Source: JAJXWB01 sp965246795 (GTDB lineage Bacteria; Pseudomonadota; Alphaproteobacteria; Rhizobiales; Beijerinckiaceae). Taken from it: a stretch of DNA of 64,000 bases. Numbering within the stretch: the stretch's first letter is position 1; each line of letters opens with the position of its first letter. The position numbers were made by a program, and so were the translations under genes. Location of the stretch: assembly GCA_965246795.1 (NCBI GenBank), contig CBDFFN010000021.1, forward strand, positions 186,001 through 250,000, given 5' to 3'. Below, piece after piece: positions 25,885-33,684 of this stretch. Below the pieces are notes generated by a model. That model made no database searches, was not told the DNA's origin, and was given only the letters and a program-made list of their open reading frames with translations.

Positions 25885-26694
25885 GCACGCGGCACGCCGT
25901 ATGCCGACGAGTTTGCAGCGATGCGTGGTGCTGCGGATCGCGACAAGGAACAGAACCCCGGCCTCGCAATGGCTGGCAATCTCGTTGGCGGTTCGCTTCT
26001 GCCGTTCGGGCTCATGGGCAACGTCGTCAAAGGCGCGAGCCTTGGTCAGAAGGTTTGGCAAGGCGGACGCGTCGGCGCAGGCATCGGCGCGACACAGGGT
26101 CTGTCGGAAGCGCGCGATCTCACCGATTACGCCGACGCTGCGAAGCATGCTGGCGTGGGCGCGGCGGCAGGTAGCTTTATCGGCGGTGGCGTCCCTATTC
26201 TCGGGGCTGGCCTTGGCACAGCCTATCGCATGGCTGCACCGATGTTGTCTCGTCCGGTGGATGGCATGTCGCGTGTGACGACGACGCTGCTCGCGAACGC
26301 GCTCTCGCGCCGTTCGTCGGACGCGCTCGACAAATACGGATCGCAGGCGATGCTCGCGGATGCGTCGCCTTCAATGCAGGGCTTTGCAATGGGCGTCGCG
26401 GGCAGGCCGGGACCGTCCGCCGATGCGCTTGGCGCTGCGCTTTTGGAACGTCACGAAGGTCAGGCGGGACGCCTCGCTGGCGATCTCGACGCCAATCTTG
26501 GACCGGCCATATCGCCGCGCACGATCGATGCGACGATGGACGCCAAGCAGGCTGCGACTGGCCCAATGTTCGACCGCGCGCTCGCTTCCCGCGATACCGT
26601 CGACATTACGCCAGTGACACAGGGTTTGGAGAACACTCGGCTCTACGCCAAAGGATCACGGCACGCCGATCACGCCGATGTCGGCGCTTTATGA
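25885..26694 (+). pseudogene. Phage structural-protein fragment fused to the integrase remnant
   Basis: In the frame beginning TPYADEFAAMRGAADRDKEQNPGLAMAGNLVGG, about 260 residues are glycine/alanine-rich with hydrophobic stretches (GAGIGATQGLSEARDLTDYADAAKHAGVGAAAGSFIGGG). This resembles phage internal or ejection-type virion proteins. The 5' end was lost at the integrase junction. The 3' end appears cut near 26640, where the frame leaves recognisable sequence and stops soon after. Remnant status is inferred from the missing ends; the family assignment is tentative. Confidence 0.55.
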
Positions 26695-27340
26695 GCTTGC
26701 AGGCCGCCACTTCTGCGTAAGTCACGCTCGTCCAGACAACGTGCAGCGGGTCCACGCAATCGGGCAGTCTGTCATGCTCGACAACGGCGCTTTCTCGAAA
26801 TGGAAGCAGGGTCGCGATACCGACTGGCCCGCATTCTATGCTTGGTGCGAACAGTGGCTTTCGTACCCAACTACTTGGGCTGTCATTCCCGACGTGATCG
26901 ATGGCGGGTCGCAGCTGCAGGACGCACTTTTGCGGGAATGGCCGTTCGGAGAACGCGGAGCGCCGGTCTGGCACATGGACGAACCGATAGAACGCCTCGT
27001 CCAGCTCACCGAGACATGGCCGCGCGTGTGCATCGGATCGACAGCCGAGTTTGCTGCTGTTCTGTCGCCGGCATGGCAGCATCGCATGGACGAGTGCTGG
27101 AACGAGATCGCAAAGCGGCACCGCTTTCTGCCGTGGGTGCACATGCTTCGTGGGATGCAGTGCAGCGGGCGTCGGTGGCCGTTCGCGTCGGTCGATAGCA
27201 CCGACATCGCTCAAAACCACAATCGTCCGCAGAACACGCCGCGCGGAATGGCCGACCGATGGGATGCGACGCAGTGCCCGAATAACTGGGACGAAACCGT
27301 CGCAAGGCAAACGCAACTCTGCAATCTTGGAGGCCGCTGA
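26678..27340 (+). CDS. Phage-type queuine-tRNA-ribosyltransferase-like protein
   Basis: A 220-residue protein with the order LDNGAFSKW (residues ~30), WAVIPDVIDGG (~70), APVWHMDEPIERLVQL (~95), CIGSTAEFA (~117), LPWVHMLRGMQ (~150) and PFASVDSTDIAQNHN (~170). This series fits a compact TGT-like TIM barrel related to phage DpdA-type enzymes that exchange a base for a 7-deazaguanine. The aspartates in LDNG and IPDV are candidate catalytic residues. It is shorter than cellular Tgt and lacks an obvious zinc site. Its start lies inside the end of the upstream phage fragment. Family recognition is moderate; activity is inference. Confidence 0.5.
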   Translation: MSALYELAGRHFCVSHARPDNVQRVHAIGQSVMLDNGAFSKWKQGRDTDWPAFYAWCEQWLSYPTTWAVIPDVIDGGSQLQDALLREWPFGERGAPVWHMDEPIERLVQLTETWPRVCIGSTAEFAAVLSPAWQHRMDECWNEIAKRHRFLPWVHMLRGMQCSGRRWPFASVDSTDIAQNHNRPQNTPRGMADRWDATQCPNNWDETVARQTQLCNLGGR

Positions 27341-27341
27341 A

Positions 27342-27542
27342 ATGCACACGATGACAGATGCACAGGCCGCGAAATTCGTCGCCGCTCTCGACAAGGTGGA
27401 TAGCGCGCTGACCGCGATCCGCCACGAGTTTGAGGATTTGGCCCGCCAGTCTGCGGAACGGCTTGCGGCGCTGAAAGCCGGCGGAGGGTTGGACAACTTG
27501 TCCACTCCTCGCACCGACCACTGCGAGGCCGCGACGGCCTGA
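27342..27542 (+). CDS. Small hypothetical protein of the phage remnant
   Basis: A 66-residue hydrophilic, probably helical protein (DAQAAKFVAALDKVDSALTAIRHEFEDLARQSAERLAALKAGGG). The ATG at 27342 lies one base after the upstream stop and has GGAGG 8 bp ahead, which supports translation. It is not recognised; the coiled-coil look and phage context suggest a small accessory phage protein. Confidence 0.6.
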   Translation: MHTMTDAQAAKFVAALDKVDSALTAIRHEFEDLARQSAERLAALKAGGGLDNLSTPRTDHCEAATA

Positions 27543-27640
27543 CGTTTCAGGTCGGACAAATTGTCCGACCTCGCCCAGCGTACCGCGTAACCGGTCCAAA
27601 TCTGGATTGGCCCCCACAACAACTGACCGGAGAAAACACC

Positions 27641-28066
27641 ATGACCAACGGACAGGAGAACTGCGCCTCGCGTCGGGCGATACTGAAAGGCGCGCCGGCA
27701 TTGGCCGTCATTGCCGCCGTGCCGGCCGTTGCCTTTGCGACGCCGGCCGTCGCCGATCCGATCCTTGCCGATATCGCCGCGCAGCAAGTCACGTGGGATG
27801 CCTTCGGCGACGCGTGCACTCTCACGGATACCGTTGTCGCTAGACAGGAGGGCCGCACCGTCACTGCCGCAGACGAAGCCTTGCATGCGACAGCAAACGA
27901 AGCCGACGAGGCGGCAATAACGGCGATTACAGTGACAACGCCGACGACCGTCGCGGGCGCTTTCGCTGCCCTCCGCATCATCCGCGAGCGCGGGAGCGAT
28001 GATCATCTCGACCAGATGCTCGCGACCATCCTCGCGTCGCCGATTGCAGGAGGGGCCAATGTCTAA
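27641..28066 (+). CDS. Small Tat-type exported hypothetical protein
   Basis: A 141-residue protein with an N-terminal SRRAILKGAPALAVIAAVPAVAFATP that fits a twin-arginine signal peptide with cleavage near residue 38. The mature part is alanine/threonine-rich and helical (HATANEADEAAITAITV). It starts after a GGAGAA sequence and overlaps the next gene by 8 bp. No function is recognised. Similar short RR-signal proteins are often found in cargo of rhizobial prophages and islands. Confidence 0.65.
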   Translation: MTNGQENCASRRAILKGAPALAVIAAVPAVAFATPAVADPILADIAAQQVTWDAFGDACTLTDTVVARQEGRTVTAADEALHATANEADEAAITAITVTTPTTVAGAFAALRIIRERGSDDHLDQMLATILASPIAGGANV

Positions 28067-28670
28067 CCTCTCCCGCCGCACCATCTTATCAGCGCTTCCC
28101 GTCGTCGCGCTGCCGTCGTCACTGGCGCTTGCCGCGCCTCTACCGTCCGCCGACGCCGAGATTATCGCACTGGCGGCGCGCATCCTGCCGCTCGCGGCGG
28201 AAAGCGACGTAGCCGTCTGCGAGCGCTCCGACCGTGAGGACGCTGCATCGGACGATTACCCGATCCGTCCTGCGCTTTTTGCGAAAGCGCAACCGCACCG
28301 CCGCGACCATGAGAGCGTCGAACGCCTTCAAGCGTGGCTTGACGAACTCACGCCCGACGACATGCCCTATCGCGACTTTGCGCGACGCCTCGCGAACATG
28401 AAGGTGTGGCAGGCGGAATGCGATGCGATCGACGCTCGGCATGGTGTTCCGGCCGCACGCGAGCGCGCTGACCGGATCAACGATCTTCTGCTAGAAGACC
28501 TCGTGCCGGCGCTCACTGACATGCAGCCGGCGACGATAGCAGGCATCGGCGCGAAGGCTGACACACTGGTCGCACTCGAATCATGGGGCGTAATCGAACC
28601 GACCATTGCGGCTTTGTCCAAGTCGATCATTGCCGACGTGCGACGCCTTGCGGGAGGCGCGAATGTCTGA
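28059..28670 (+). CDS. Tat-type exported hypothetical protein
   Basis: A 203-residue protein with a twin-arginine-like signal SRRTILSALPVVALPSSLALAAP, then a largely helical mature region (LQAWLDELTPDDMPYRDFARRLANMKVWQAECDAIDARHGVPAARERADRINDLL). The ATG at 28059 is inside the end of the preceding gene with AGGAGGGG just upstream, and its own end overlaps the next gene. It is not assigned to a family. The paired RR-signal genes look like an old duplication of the signal region or a shared recruitment. Confidence 0.65.
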   Translation: MSNLSRRTILSALPVVALPSSLALAAPLPSADAEIIALAARILPLAAESDVAVCERSDREDAASDDYPIRPALFAKAQPHRRDHESVERLQAWLDELTPDDMPYRDFARRLANMKVWQAECDAIDARHGVPAARERADRINDLLLEDLVPALTDMQPATIAGIGAKADTLVALESWGVIEPTIAALSKSIIADVRRLAGGANV

Positions 28671-29007
28671 GGCCGGACCAACGCTGCCGAAACATATCCG
28701 CAAGCGATGCGAGGCGACGATCGAGCACTTGATAGCCTTCCTCGACGCGCACGCCCCCGACGCCGACTTAGAGGACGATGAAGAAACCGGACCGCAGACC
28801 ATCCTGTCCAAGATGCTCGCAAAGGACAGCGATGACAGCGAGCCCTGGCTAGGCGCGCCGGAAACTACGAGCTACGGGCAGACGGCCGACCAAACTTTCA
28901 CGTGGTCGCTCCTTGGCGGCGTCAACGGCAGCCAGGATTACGAGTACGATCCGGCCGAATCCGGCATCGGCGATGCGGATGGGCTTAATGAGCAGAGGCA
29001 AAAGTAA
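28663..29007 (+). CDS. Acidic hypothetical protein, last gene of the phage-remnant operon
   Basis: A 114-residue acidic protein: a helical start (LPKHIRKRCEATIEHLIAFLDAHAPDADLEDDEETG) and a polar C-terminal part (NGSQDYEYDPAESGIGDADG). No signal peptide. The ATG at 28663 overlaps the preceding stop by 8 bp and has GGGAGG before it. Function unknown; co-translation with the two exported proteins is likely. Confidence 0.6.
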   Translation: MSEAGPTLPKHIRKRCEATIEHLIAFLDAHAPDADLEDDEETGPQTILSKMLAKDSDDSEPWLGAPETTSYGQTADQTFTWSLLGGVNGSQDYEYDPAESGIGDADGLNEQRQK

Positions 29008-29010
29008 AAA

Positions 29011-29247
29011 TTATTTCTGCCAAGCCCCCTTCAAAGTCATGACAGCCGAATAGATGACCTTTCGGTTTTCGTTGCGAACCGTCACGCTGAAGGAACGGGC
29101 ATCCCCATCAGGAAGCGTGTCTTCGATCATGTCCGCAAGAGCTTGTAACGCGTAGCTACGAGCTTTCTCATCAGTTGAAAATTCCAAGGCAACATCGCTT
29201 TCGACAGACAGCTCGCCATCGTCAGTGTCGATGAAATATCGGGGCAT
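29011..29247 (-). CDS. DUF6894-family protein
   Basis: A 78-residue protein with the DUF6894 pattern: MPRYFIDTDDGEL at the start, a small helix (STDEKARSYALQALADMIEDTLPDGD) and a strand pair (FSVTVRNENRKVIYSAVMTLKG). The family is very common in Methylobacterium and Bradyrhizobium relatives and has no known function. It converges on the phage-remnant operon (3-bp gap). Confidence 0.8.
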   Translation of the reverse strand: MPRYFIDTDDGELSVESDVALEFSTDEKARSYALQALADMIEDTLPDGDARSFSVTVRNENRKVIYSAVMTLKGAWQK

Positions 29248-29305
29248 GCTTCACCATCGGTCGCGGCCGAGCATCATTACTTCCGCACTGCGATCGATGC
29301 ATTCA

Positions 29306-30040
29306 CTATTGTTGATAGCTTGACGCGAAAGGCCGAAGCTGAAGATAGCCGGCGTCGAAGTCGGCGAACCGCGCAAGGCGAGGAAAATCAGGGATTTTCA
29401 GCACGCGTCGATCCAAGGTCAGCAGGCCATCGCCACGCAAGCTCTGCATCATGCGATTTACATGGACCGAGGTCAGCCCAGTCGCGTCGCCAAGCTCCAC
29501 TTGTGTGATTGGGAAATGACATTCGGCACCGTTGCTAAGGCCGACTGCCTGGAGCCGCGCGAACATCTCGCAAAGCAGATGAGCGAGGCGTGATTTTCCG
29601 TCTCTCTGGCCGATGTTCACGACCCATTCTCGCGCCATTCCAGCTTCGATAAGCGACATTCGCCAGAACGCCTGATTGAGGCCAGGGCGCGTCCTACAAA
29701 GCTCTTTAACATCCGCGTGCGGCACGTAGCTTACGTTCACATCTGTCAGTGCCGAAATGGAAACGTCCATTCTGCGCGCATGTAGGCTTTGGAGATCGGG
29801 CATATCGCCTGAGATGCTAAAACTTACGATCTGTCGGCGCCCGGGTCCGGTCAGCTTGTACATGCAAGCGAAGCCCTCAGTCAGCAAAAAGGATCGCGAG
29901 GGCGCGTCGTCGATAAAGACGAGTTCGCTTCCTGCCTTCATGAAACGATGTTCCAGGCGCATGTTCTTAAGCGCCTTCACGTCCTCGTCTGATATGACCG
30001 TTAAGGCACGGACCCTTGCAAGAAACGGTGCAAGCGGCAT
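29306..30040 (-). CDS. Crp/Fnr-family transcriptional regulator
   Basis: A 244-residue regulator. A cyclic-nucleotide-binding-like beta-roll (residues ~10-125) includes RFMKAGSELVFIDDAPSRSFLLTEGFACMYKL. The C-terminal winged HTH is seen in FPITQVELGDATGLTSVHVNRMMQSLRGDGLLTLDRRVLKI. No N-terminal cysteine set for an iron-sulphur cluster is present, so it is not a classical Fnr oxygen sensor. The ATG at 30040 has GGAG 7 bp ahead and is preferred to the GTG at 30085. It stands alone with long flanking gaps and may control neighbouring stress genes, which is inference. Confidence 0.88.
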   Translation of the reverse strand: MPLAPFLARVRALTVISDEDVKALKNMRLEHRFMKAGSELVFIDDAPSRSFLLTEGFACMYKLTGPGRRQIVSFSISGDMPDLQSLHARRMDVSISALTDVNVSYVPHADVKELCRTRPGLNQAFWRMSLIEAGMAREWVVNIGQRDGKSRLAHLLCEMFARLQAVGLSNGAECHFPITQVELGDATGLTSVHVNRMMQSLRGDGLLTLDRRVLKIPDFPRLARFADFDAGYLQLRPFASSYQQ

Positions 30041-30709
30041 GAGGATGCTCCGGTCGTAAACGACGCGAGAGCGCGGTTGTCTCACTGGTGCAGCAGGCGC
30101 AGAGGATTGCCGACACTATCATCAGTTTTCCAGAACGCCTGATCTAACGCACTATCATTAATCAAGTCTGCCATCGCGCTTCGGCCCCACACGAGGGCTC
30201 ACTTGCGATTTGGCCGGTTTAAGGGTCGCGATTGCATGTCAGTCGCACGCCATTTCGAGTTTCCAAGGATCGACGCGCTTTTTCTCTATCGTGTCGCGAG
30301 GATATTTCCTGATCGACTGTTGACCGTCAGACGGGTTTCCGTAACTTGCCGAAGGCAGGGTCAATCGCGTCGCCTGCGTGCAACGTTACGTCGCCAGTGA
30401 AGAATATCATCGCGCCGGGTGCGAGCGCCGGAAACTCGGTGAACGCGGTATGGACGGTCATGGAAAACTAAGCTGAAAGCGCGGCAGTGTTTCGGCCTTC
30501 CGCGCGCGATTCTACGCTCAATGAATACCGCCGAGACCAATCAGCCAAAGGCCAGCGCTTATTAGAGCAACGCCGACTGTCGGGCCTGCAATGCGTGTAA
30601 CTGAGGCGGGCATAAGCAAAGAGATGTTCGGGAGAATTTGCATAGGCGCGGTTTAGATCATGGTGATGAGGCCGGGGTGTGACTGGCAGCACAAGTGAAC
30701 GATCGGGTC
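30041..30709. other. Intergenic gap with one possible microgene
   Basis: About 670 bp between the Crp/Fnr gene and the alpha/beta hydrolase. Apart from a possible 41-residue minus-strand microgene at 30518-30643, no coding sequence with a ribosome site or family resemblance was seen. Confidence 0.4.
30518..30643 (-). CDS. Possible single-helix membrane microprotein
   Basis: A 41-residue open frame reading MQILPNISLLMPASVTRIAG then PTVGVALISAGLWLIGLGGIH, which would place one hydrophobic helix at the C-terminus. There is no good Shine-Dalgarno, so the call rests only on the TM-like composition. Treat as tentative. Confidence 0.25.
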   Translation of the reverse strand: MQILPNISLLMPASVTRIAGPTVGVALISAGLWLIGLGGIH

Positions 30710-31504
30710 TTAGCCGGTCGCCTGAAGTATGGTGCGAACTGTTTCCTCGGGCTGGTCCCAATGTGGAAAATGGCCTGACCTATCGAACCAATTCAGGCGA
30801 GCATTGGGGAAGGCGGCCTGAGCGCGATGGGCTTGGCGGGGCAGGAGAAGGCGGTCCTTTCGGCCCCAGCCAATGGTCACACGTCCGGGCGTGGAAGCCG
30901 TTCCAGCCTGCAAGGGTCCGGTTGCCAGCTCATGCACCATCTCGTCGAAAACCCGCGTTGCGGCGAAGGTCCGCATCTCCGTCAGGACGACGTCAGGTGC
31001 GAGAGCCCAAGGTCTGGCAGAAAGTTGCGCCAACAGCATCGTCCGCGTGACCGCATGGCGCGAGAGAAACGGCATCATCGGCTGCAGCACTCGCACGAGC
31101 CGGATAGACGCTGCGATGGTCGTCTGAAAGAACCGCGTCTCCCAGCCTTGCCAGAATCCACCGGGATCGAGGGCTACACAGTGGCCGCCGACACCGCGAC
31201 GCGATAGCTCCAGGACCAGACGGCCGCCAACGGAACTGCCGACCAAATCCGCCGCGCGAATCCCCTCATTTCCGATGAAGTCTGTAAGGGCGTCGGCGAA
31301 AGCCGAGATGGTTTGTCGTCCGGGAACCGGTGGCGACGTACCGTGCCCGGGCAAGTCGATCAGGATCAACTCGCGCGAAAGGCTGAGCGCCGGCGCGATT
31401 GTGTCCCACGACCGTATGCTTCCGCCAAGGCCGTGGACCATAAGTAAGGGAGGGCCAGCGCCCAGGCGCGTAGAATGTAAAATCATCCCGCACAACGGCG
31501 CCAT
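30710..31504 (-). CDS. Alpha/beta-fold hydrolase
   Basis: A protein of about 264 residues with the canonical fold: GPPLLMVHGLGGSIRSWD near residue 20 (oxyanion HG), nucleophile elbow VGSSVGGRLVLELS near residue 90 (G-S-S-V-G), and a C-terminal GHFPHWDQPEETVR with the catalytic histidine. It resembles carboxylesterase or C-C hydrolase members; the substrate is unknown. Starts at 31504 (ATG), 31519 (TTG) and 31486 (ATG) are possible; none has a clear ribosome site. It lies alone between stress-type small genes. Confidence 0.85.
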   Translation of the reverse strand: MAPLCGMILHSTRLGAGPPLLMVHGLGGSIRSWDTIAPALSLSRELILIDLPGHGTSPPVPGRQTISAFADALTDFIGNEGIRAADLVGSSVGGRLVLELSRRGVGGHCVALDPGGFWQGWETRFFQTTIAASIRLVRVLQPMMPFLSRHAVTRTMLLAQLSARPWALAPDVVLTEMRTFAATRVFDEMVHELATGPLQAGTASTPGRVTIGWGRKDRLLLPRQAHRAQAAFPNARLNWFDRSGHFPHWDQPEETVRTILQATG

Positions 31505-31666
31505 GGATGATCCGTTCAACGTCAGCGTCAGAACTATTTGCGGGTTTGCACGATCTCGAAGCTGGCCGCACGACCGGTAGCATCACCACGCGGAAAAGGG
31601 GCAAGCCTCGTGTAGGCAAAGCAACCGGAGTTCTACGGTGGCGTTGCGGGTGCGGGAGAACGCGCC

Positions 31667-31804
31667 ATGGATCGCCGAACGCAAATCGTTGTTCTCAGCG
31701 CTTTCGCAGTCGTTGCCGTGCTGTTTCTCACATACGAATTGACGAAGCGCAGCCGCCTTCCATCTCCCGCGCCACAGACAGCGCCCACCATGTCTGTCTC
31801 GTAG
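31667..31804 (+). CDS. Small single-pass membrane protein
   Basis: A 45-residue frame, MDRRTQIVVLSAFAVVAVLF then LTYELTKRSRLPSPAPQTAPTMSVS. It has a positive N-terminus, one hydrophobic helix (residues 7-22) and a proline-rich tail. GGGAGAA sits 7 bp before the ATG, giving a good translation signal. Not recognised as a named family. The context of small envelope and stress proteins fits. Confidence 0.5.
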   Translation: MDRRTQIVVLSAFAVVAVLFLTYELTKRSRLPSPAPQTAPTMSVS

Positions 31805-31857
31805 TCAGTCGCTTCGGTCCCTTGCGCCGCATCGGATGATATGCACGCCGCGTCACA

Positions 31858-32154
31858 TCAACTCGACGCGGCGTCTGCGCCAAACTCCCGAAGCGCCTGT
31901 GTGATGTCGTTGACGGACTTCAAATCGTCCACTCGCACGGTGACGTTGATCCGACCGTGCAGCGCCGGCGAGCTGTCGTCACCGGTAGTCTTCTGCCTAT
32001 CAACGCCGCCAGGCATGCTTCCGACTGTGTTTTCTTCATCGACTGGCGCAATCTCGATCGCGTCCCGCGCGATGTTGTGCTCCTGCACCAAACGCTCGAT
32101 CGCCATCTCCGCAGCACGGCGGGTCGCGAAAGAACCCGTGATGTTGTCGGTCAT
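31858..32154 (-). CDS. Small general-stress-type protein
   Basis: A 98-residue protein. The N-terminal half MTDNITGSFATRRAAEMAIERLVQEHNIARDAIEIAP has the layout of YflT/general-stress-protein-17M-like domains (strand, helix over a sequence pair, strand). The C-terminus INVTVRVDDLKSVNDITQALREFGA completes a ferredoxin-like fold. The ATG at 32154 has AAAGGTG upstream. Family role is poorly known but members are stress-induced. It heads a minus-strand group of stress-type small genes. Confidence 0.6.
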   Translation of the reverse strand: MTDNITGSFATRRAAEMAIERLVQEHNIARDAIEIAPVDEENTVGSMPGGVDRQKTTGDDSSPALHGRINVTVRVDDLKSVNDITQALREFGADAASS

Positions 32155-32202
32155 AGTGTCACCTTTTCTTACAGGGTGGGCCACCGCTATGGCGCTCCGG
32201 TC

Positions 32203-32334
32203 TTAATCACTGTCGTTTTTGCGCTTAGCCGAAGACCCACCTTTTTCGCCAGCCTGCGCCGCCAATTTACGATCCTGCGAGAACGAACCCTTATCAGCCG
32301 GGACGTTGCGCCTTGCGGTTTCTTGCTCAAGCAT
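32203..32334 (-). CDS. KGG-type stress-induced microprotein
   Basis: A 43-residue frame: MLEQETARRNVPADKGSFSQ then DRKLAAQAGEKGGSSAKRKNDSD. The core GSFSQDRKLAAQAGEKGG matches the KGG stress-protein repeat (as in E. coli YciG: G-x-F-x-x-D-R-x-x-A-x-x-A-G-x-K-G-G). The ribosome site is weak (AGCAGG directly before ATG). The frame is open about 15 codons upstream without another start. Proteins of this kind are induced in stationary phase and stress; the exact role is unknown. Confidence 0.55.
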   Translation of the reverse strand: MLEQETARRNVPADKGSFSQDRKLAAQAGEKGGSSAKRKNDSD

Positions 32335-32388
32335 CCTGCTTCGGTTTGCGCTGTAGTCACCGAAAAGGAACGCGTCTGCTCAATCTCG

Positions 32389-32580
32389 TCAGGCACCTGT
32401 TTCGCTCTTCACCGGCGCATGCTTTCCCCCGCCGGTGTCGCCTTCTTGCTTCTCAGGCGTCTTTGGTGGGGGCTTATCGCCTGGCGATTGCTTTTTGGCC
32501 TCCTGATCGAGGTTTTTGTTGGCTGTCTGGCGCGATCCCTCTGCCGGATCGCCGCCAGGGCCGATGTGCTTCTCTGCCAT
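32389..32580 (-). CDS. Small hydrophilic, probably disordered protein
   Basis: A 63-residue protein rich in Lys, Gly, Pro and Glu (MAEKHIGPGGDPAEGSRQTA, then KKQSPGDKPPPKTPEKQEGD and GGGKHAPVKSETGA). The composition suggests an intrinsically disordered, hydrophilin-like protein. It begins 3 bp after a small membrane-protein gene with GGAAG nearby. No family is recognised; the setting among stress proteins is the only functional hint. Confidence 0.5.
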   Translation of the reverse strand: MAEKHIGPGGDPAEGSRQTANKNLDQEAKKQSPGDKPPPKTPEKQEGDTGGGKHAPVKSETGA

Positions 32581-32583
32581 GGT

Positions 32584-32745
32584 CTACTTCCTCTGCTCTT
32601 CTGCCGGATTAACCGGCGCTTGGCTCTTCGCCTTCGTCTCATCGCTCGCATAGCGAGACGCGAGCATTCCGGCCGACAGCGGACCAATGAGGAAGAGCGC
32701 CATAAGGATGCCAGCGACGATATCGAGTGTAGAGAAACGAGGCAT
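32584..32745 (-). CDS. Small membrane protein
   Basis: A 53-residue protein, MPRFSTLDIVAGILMALFLI followed by GPLSAGMLASRYASDETKAK. It has one hydrophobic helix (about residues 8-28) and a charged cytoplasmic-type tail. Upstream starts (ATG 32772, GTG 32787) are also open. No family assigned. It is probably co-transcribed with the hydrophilin-like gene (3-bp gap). Confidence 0.45.
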   Translation of the reverse strand: MPRFSTLDIVAGILMALFLIGPLSAGMLASRYASDETKAKSQAPVNPAEEQRK

Positions 32746-32967
32746 AGCGGTGGACCCATTGATAGAGACCATCGCAAAGTCCGGCACACCATCATTCGTT
32801 TCAGCTTAAGCGCAAAGCAAATTGCGCGGCTATACGACGCTAGTTTTGCGGCGTAATCTCGCGAGGCCGAGGTGGCCGACCGTCTTCCTATCCAAGAGTT
32901 TACGTTTACCGGTTGAACCGCAGATGATTGGTCGAGTTGGGACCTCGCGATAACGCGAGGAGCTGAA

Positions 32968-33264
32968 ATGAGAAAACTGTCTTTTATTACTGTCGCTGCA
33001 ATGGCCGTACTTTCCGCAACAGGTGCGTTTGCTCAAGGTGGCACAAGCGGTGCGAATACAAGTGCCGCTCCCGGGTCGAGCAACACGGGTGCAAGCGGCG
33101 GCGCTAATGCGAGCGGCAATATGGGCGCCGGAACGTCGGGCACTTCGGTCGGCGGCTCAGGAAGCATGGGCGGCAACGCCGGAACGATGGGAAGCGGCGC
33201 GAGCGGCACTGTCGGCACCGGAGCATCCGGCAGCATGAGCGCTCCGGGTACTAGCGGCAAGTAA
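32968..33264 (+). CDS. Gly/Ser/Ala-rich exported protein
   Basis: A 98-residue protein with a Sec signal peptide (MRKLSFITVAAMAVLSATGAFAQ, cleavage after residue 22) and a mature part composed almost only of Gly, Ser, Ala, Thr, Asn and Met (GASGGANASGNMGAGTSGTSVGGSGSMGG). Such low-complexity exported proteins are common in rhizobia and have no known function; surface or periplasmic disorder is likely. AGGAG lies 7 bp before the ATG. A hairpin lies about 110 bp downstream. Confidence 0.65.
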   Translation: MRKLSFITVAAMAVLSATGAFAQGGTSGANTSAAPGSSNTGASGGANASGNMGAGTSGTSVGGSGSMGGNAGTMGSGASGTVGTGASGSMSAPGTSGK

Positions 33265-33377
33265 TGCGCAGTGGGCTGCCGTGACAGCTAAGCAGGTAGC
33301 CCACATCATCGTGCTGCGATGCAGACGCGCTTTGAGCTTACGTCTCCTGCCGATGCAACTGCGAGCCGTCAGACACT

Positions 33378-33418
33378 GAAAGACGCGCTCCCTCCCAAAG
33401 CGAAGAAGCGCGTCTTTC
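33378..33418 (+). terminator. Possible hairpin terminator
   Basis: An 11-bp inverted repeat GAAAGACGCGC / GCGCGTCTTTC with a 19-nt loop, downstream of the Gly-rich exported gene. No long T run follows, so termination is only suspected. Confidence 0.4.
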
Positions 33419-33684
33419 GCGATACATGACTCACTCAGGTGTCGCTGCTAATCGCTTGAAACCAATTCGCAGCTTTTCGCACTATGGTTTGTTATCGCAC
33501 GCCTAATTCCGGCCATTTTCGGATCAATGGCGTCAATCTGACGCGTGCCGTTCGTGCATCACGTCTTTTACTTCGTAAGCTTCACCAAGAGAAAAGAAGC
33601 TGTTGATCAGAGAGATGACGATACAGAACCTTCGCGGGCGCCGAATCGCAAGGTGGCTCGGTGCCACTCTTTGGAAGGTCTAAA

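Noticed and set aside
30327..30461. 44-residue minus-strand frame (MTVHTAFTEFPALAPGAMIF...)
   Set aside because: It has no ribosome site and no recognisable family; kept out although the sequence looks protein-like in part.
32968..33264. Antisense Pro/Ala-rich frame at the Gly-rich exported gene
   Set aside because: It mirrors the GGC/AGC codons of the plus-strand gene, which alone has a signal peptide and ribosome site.
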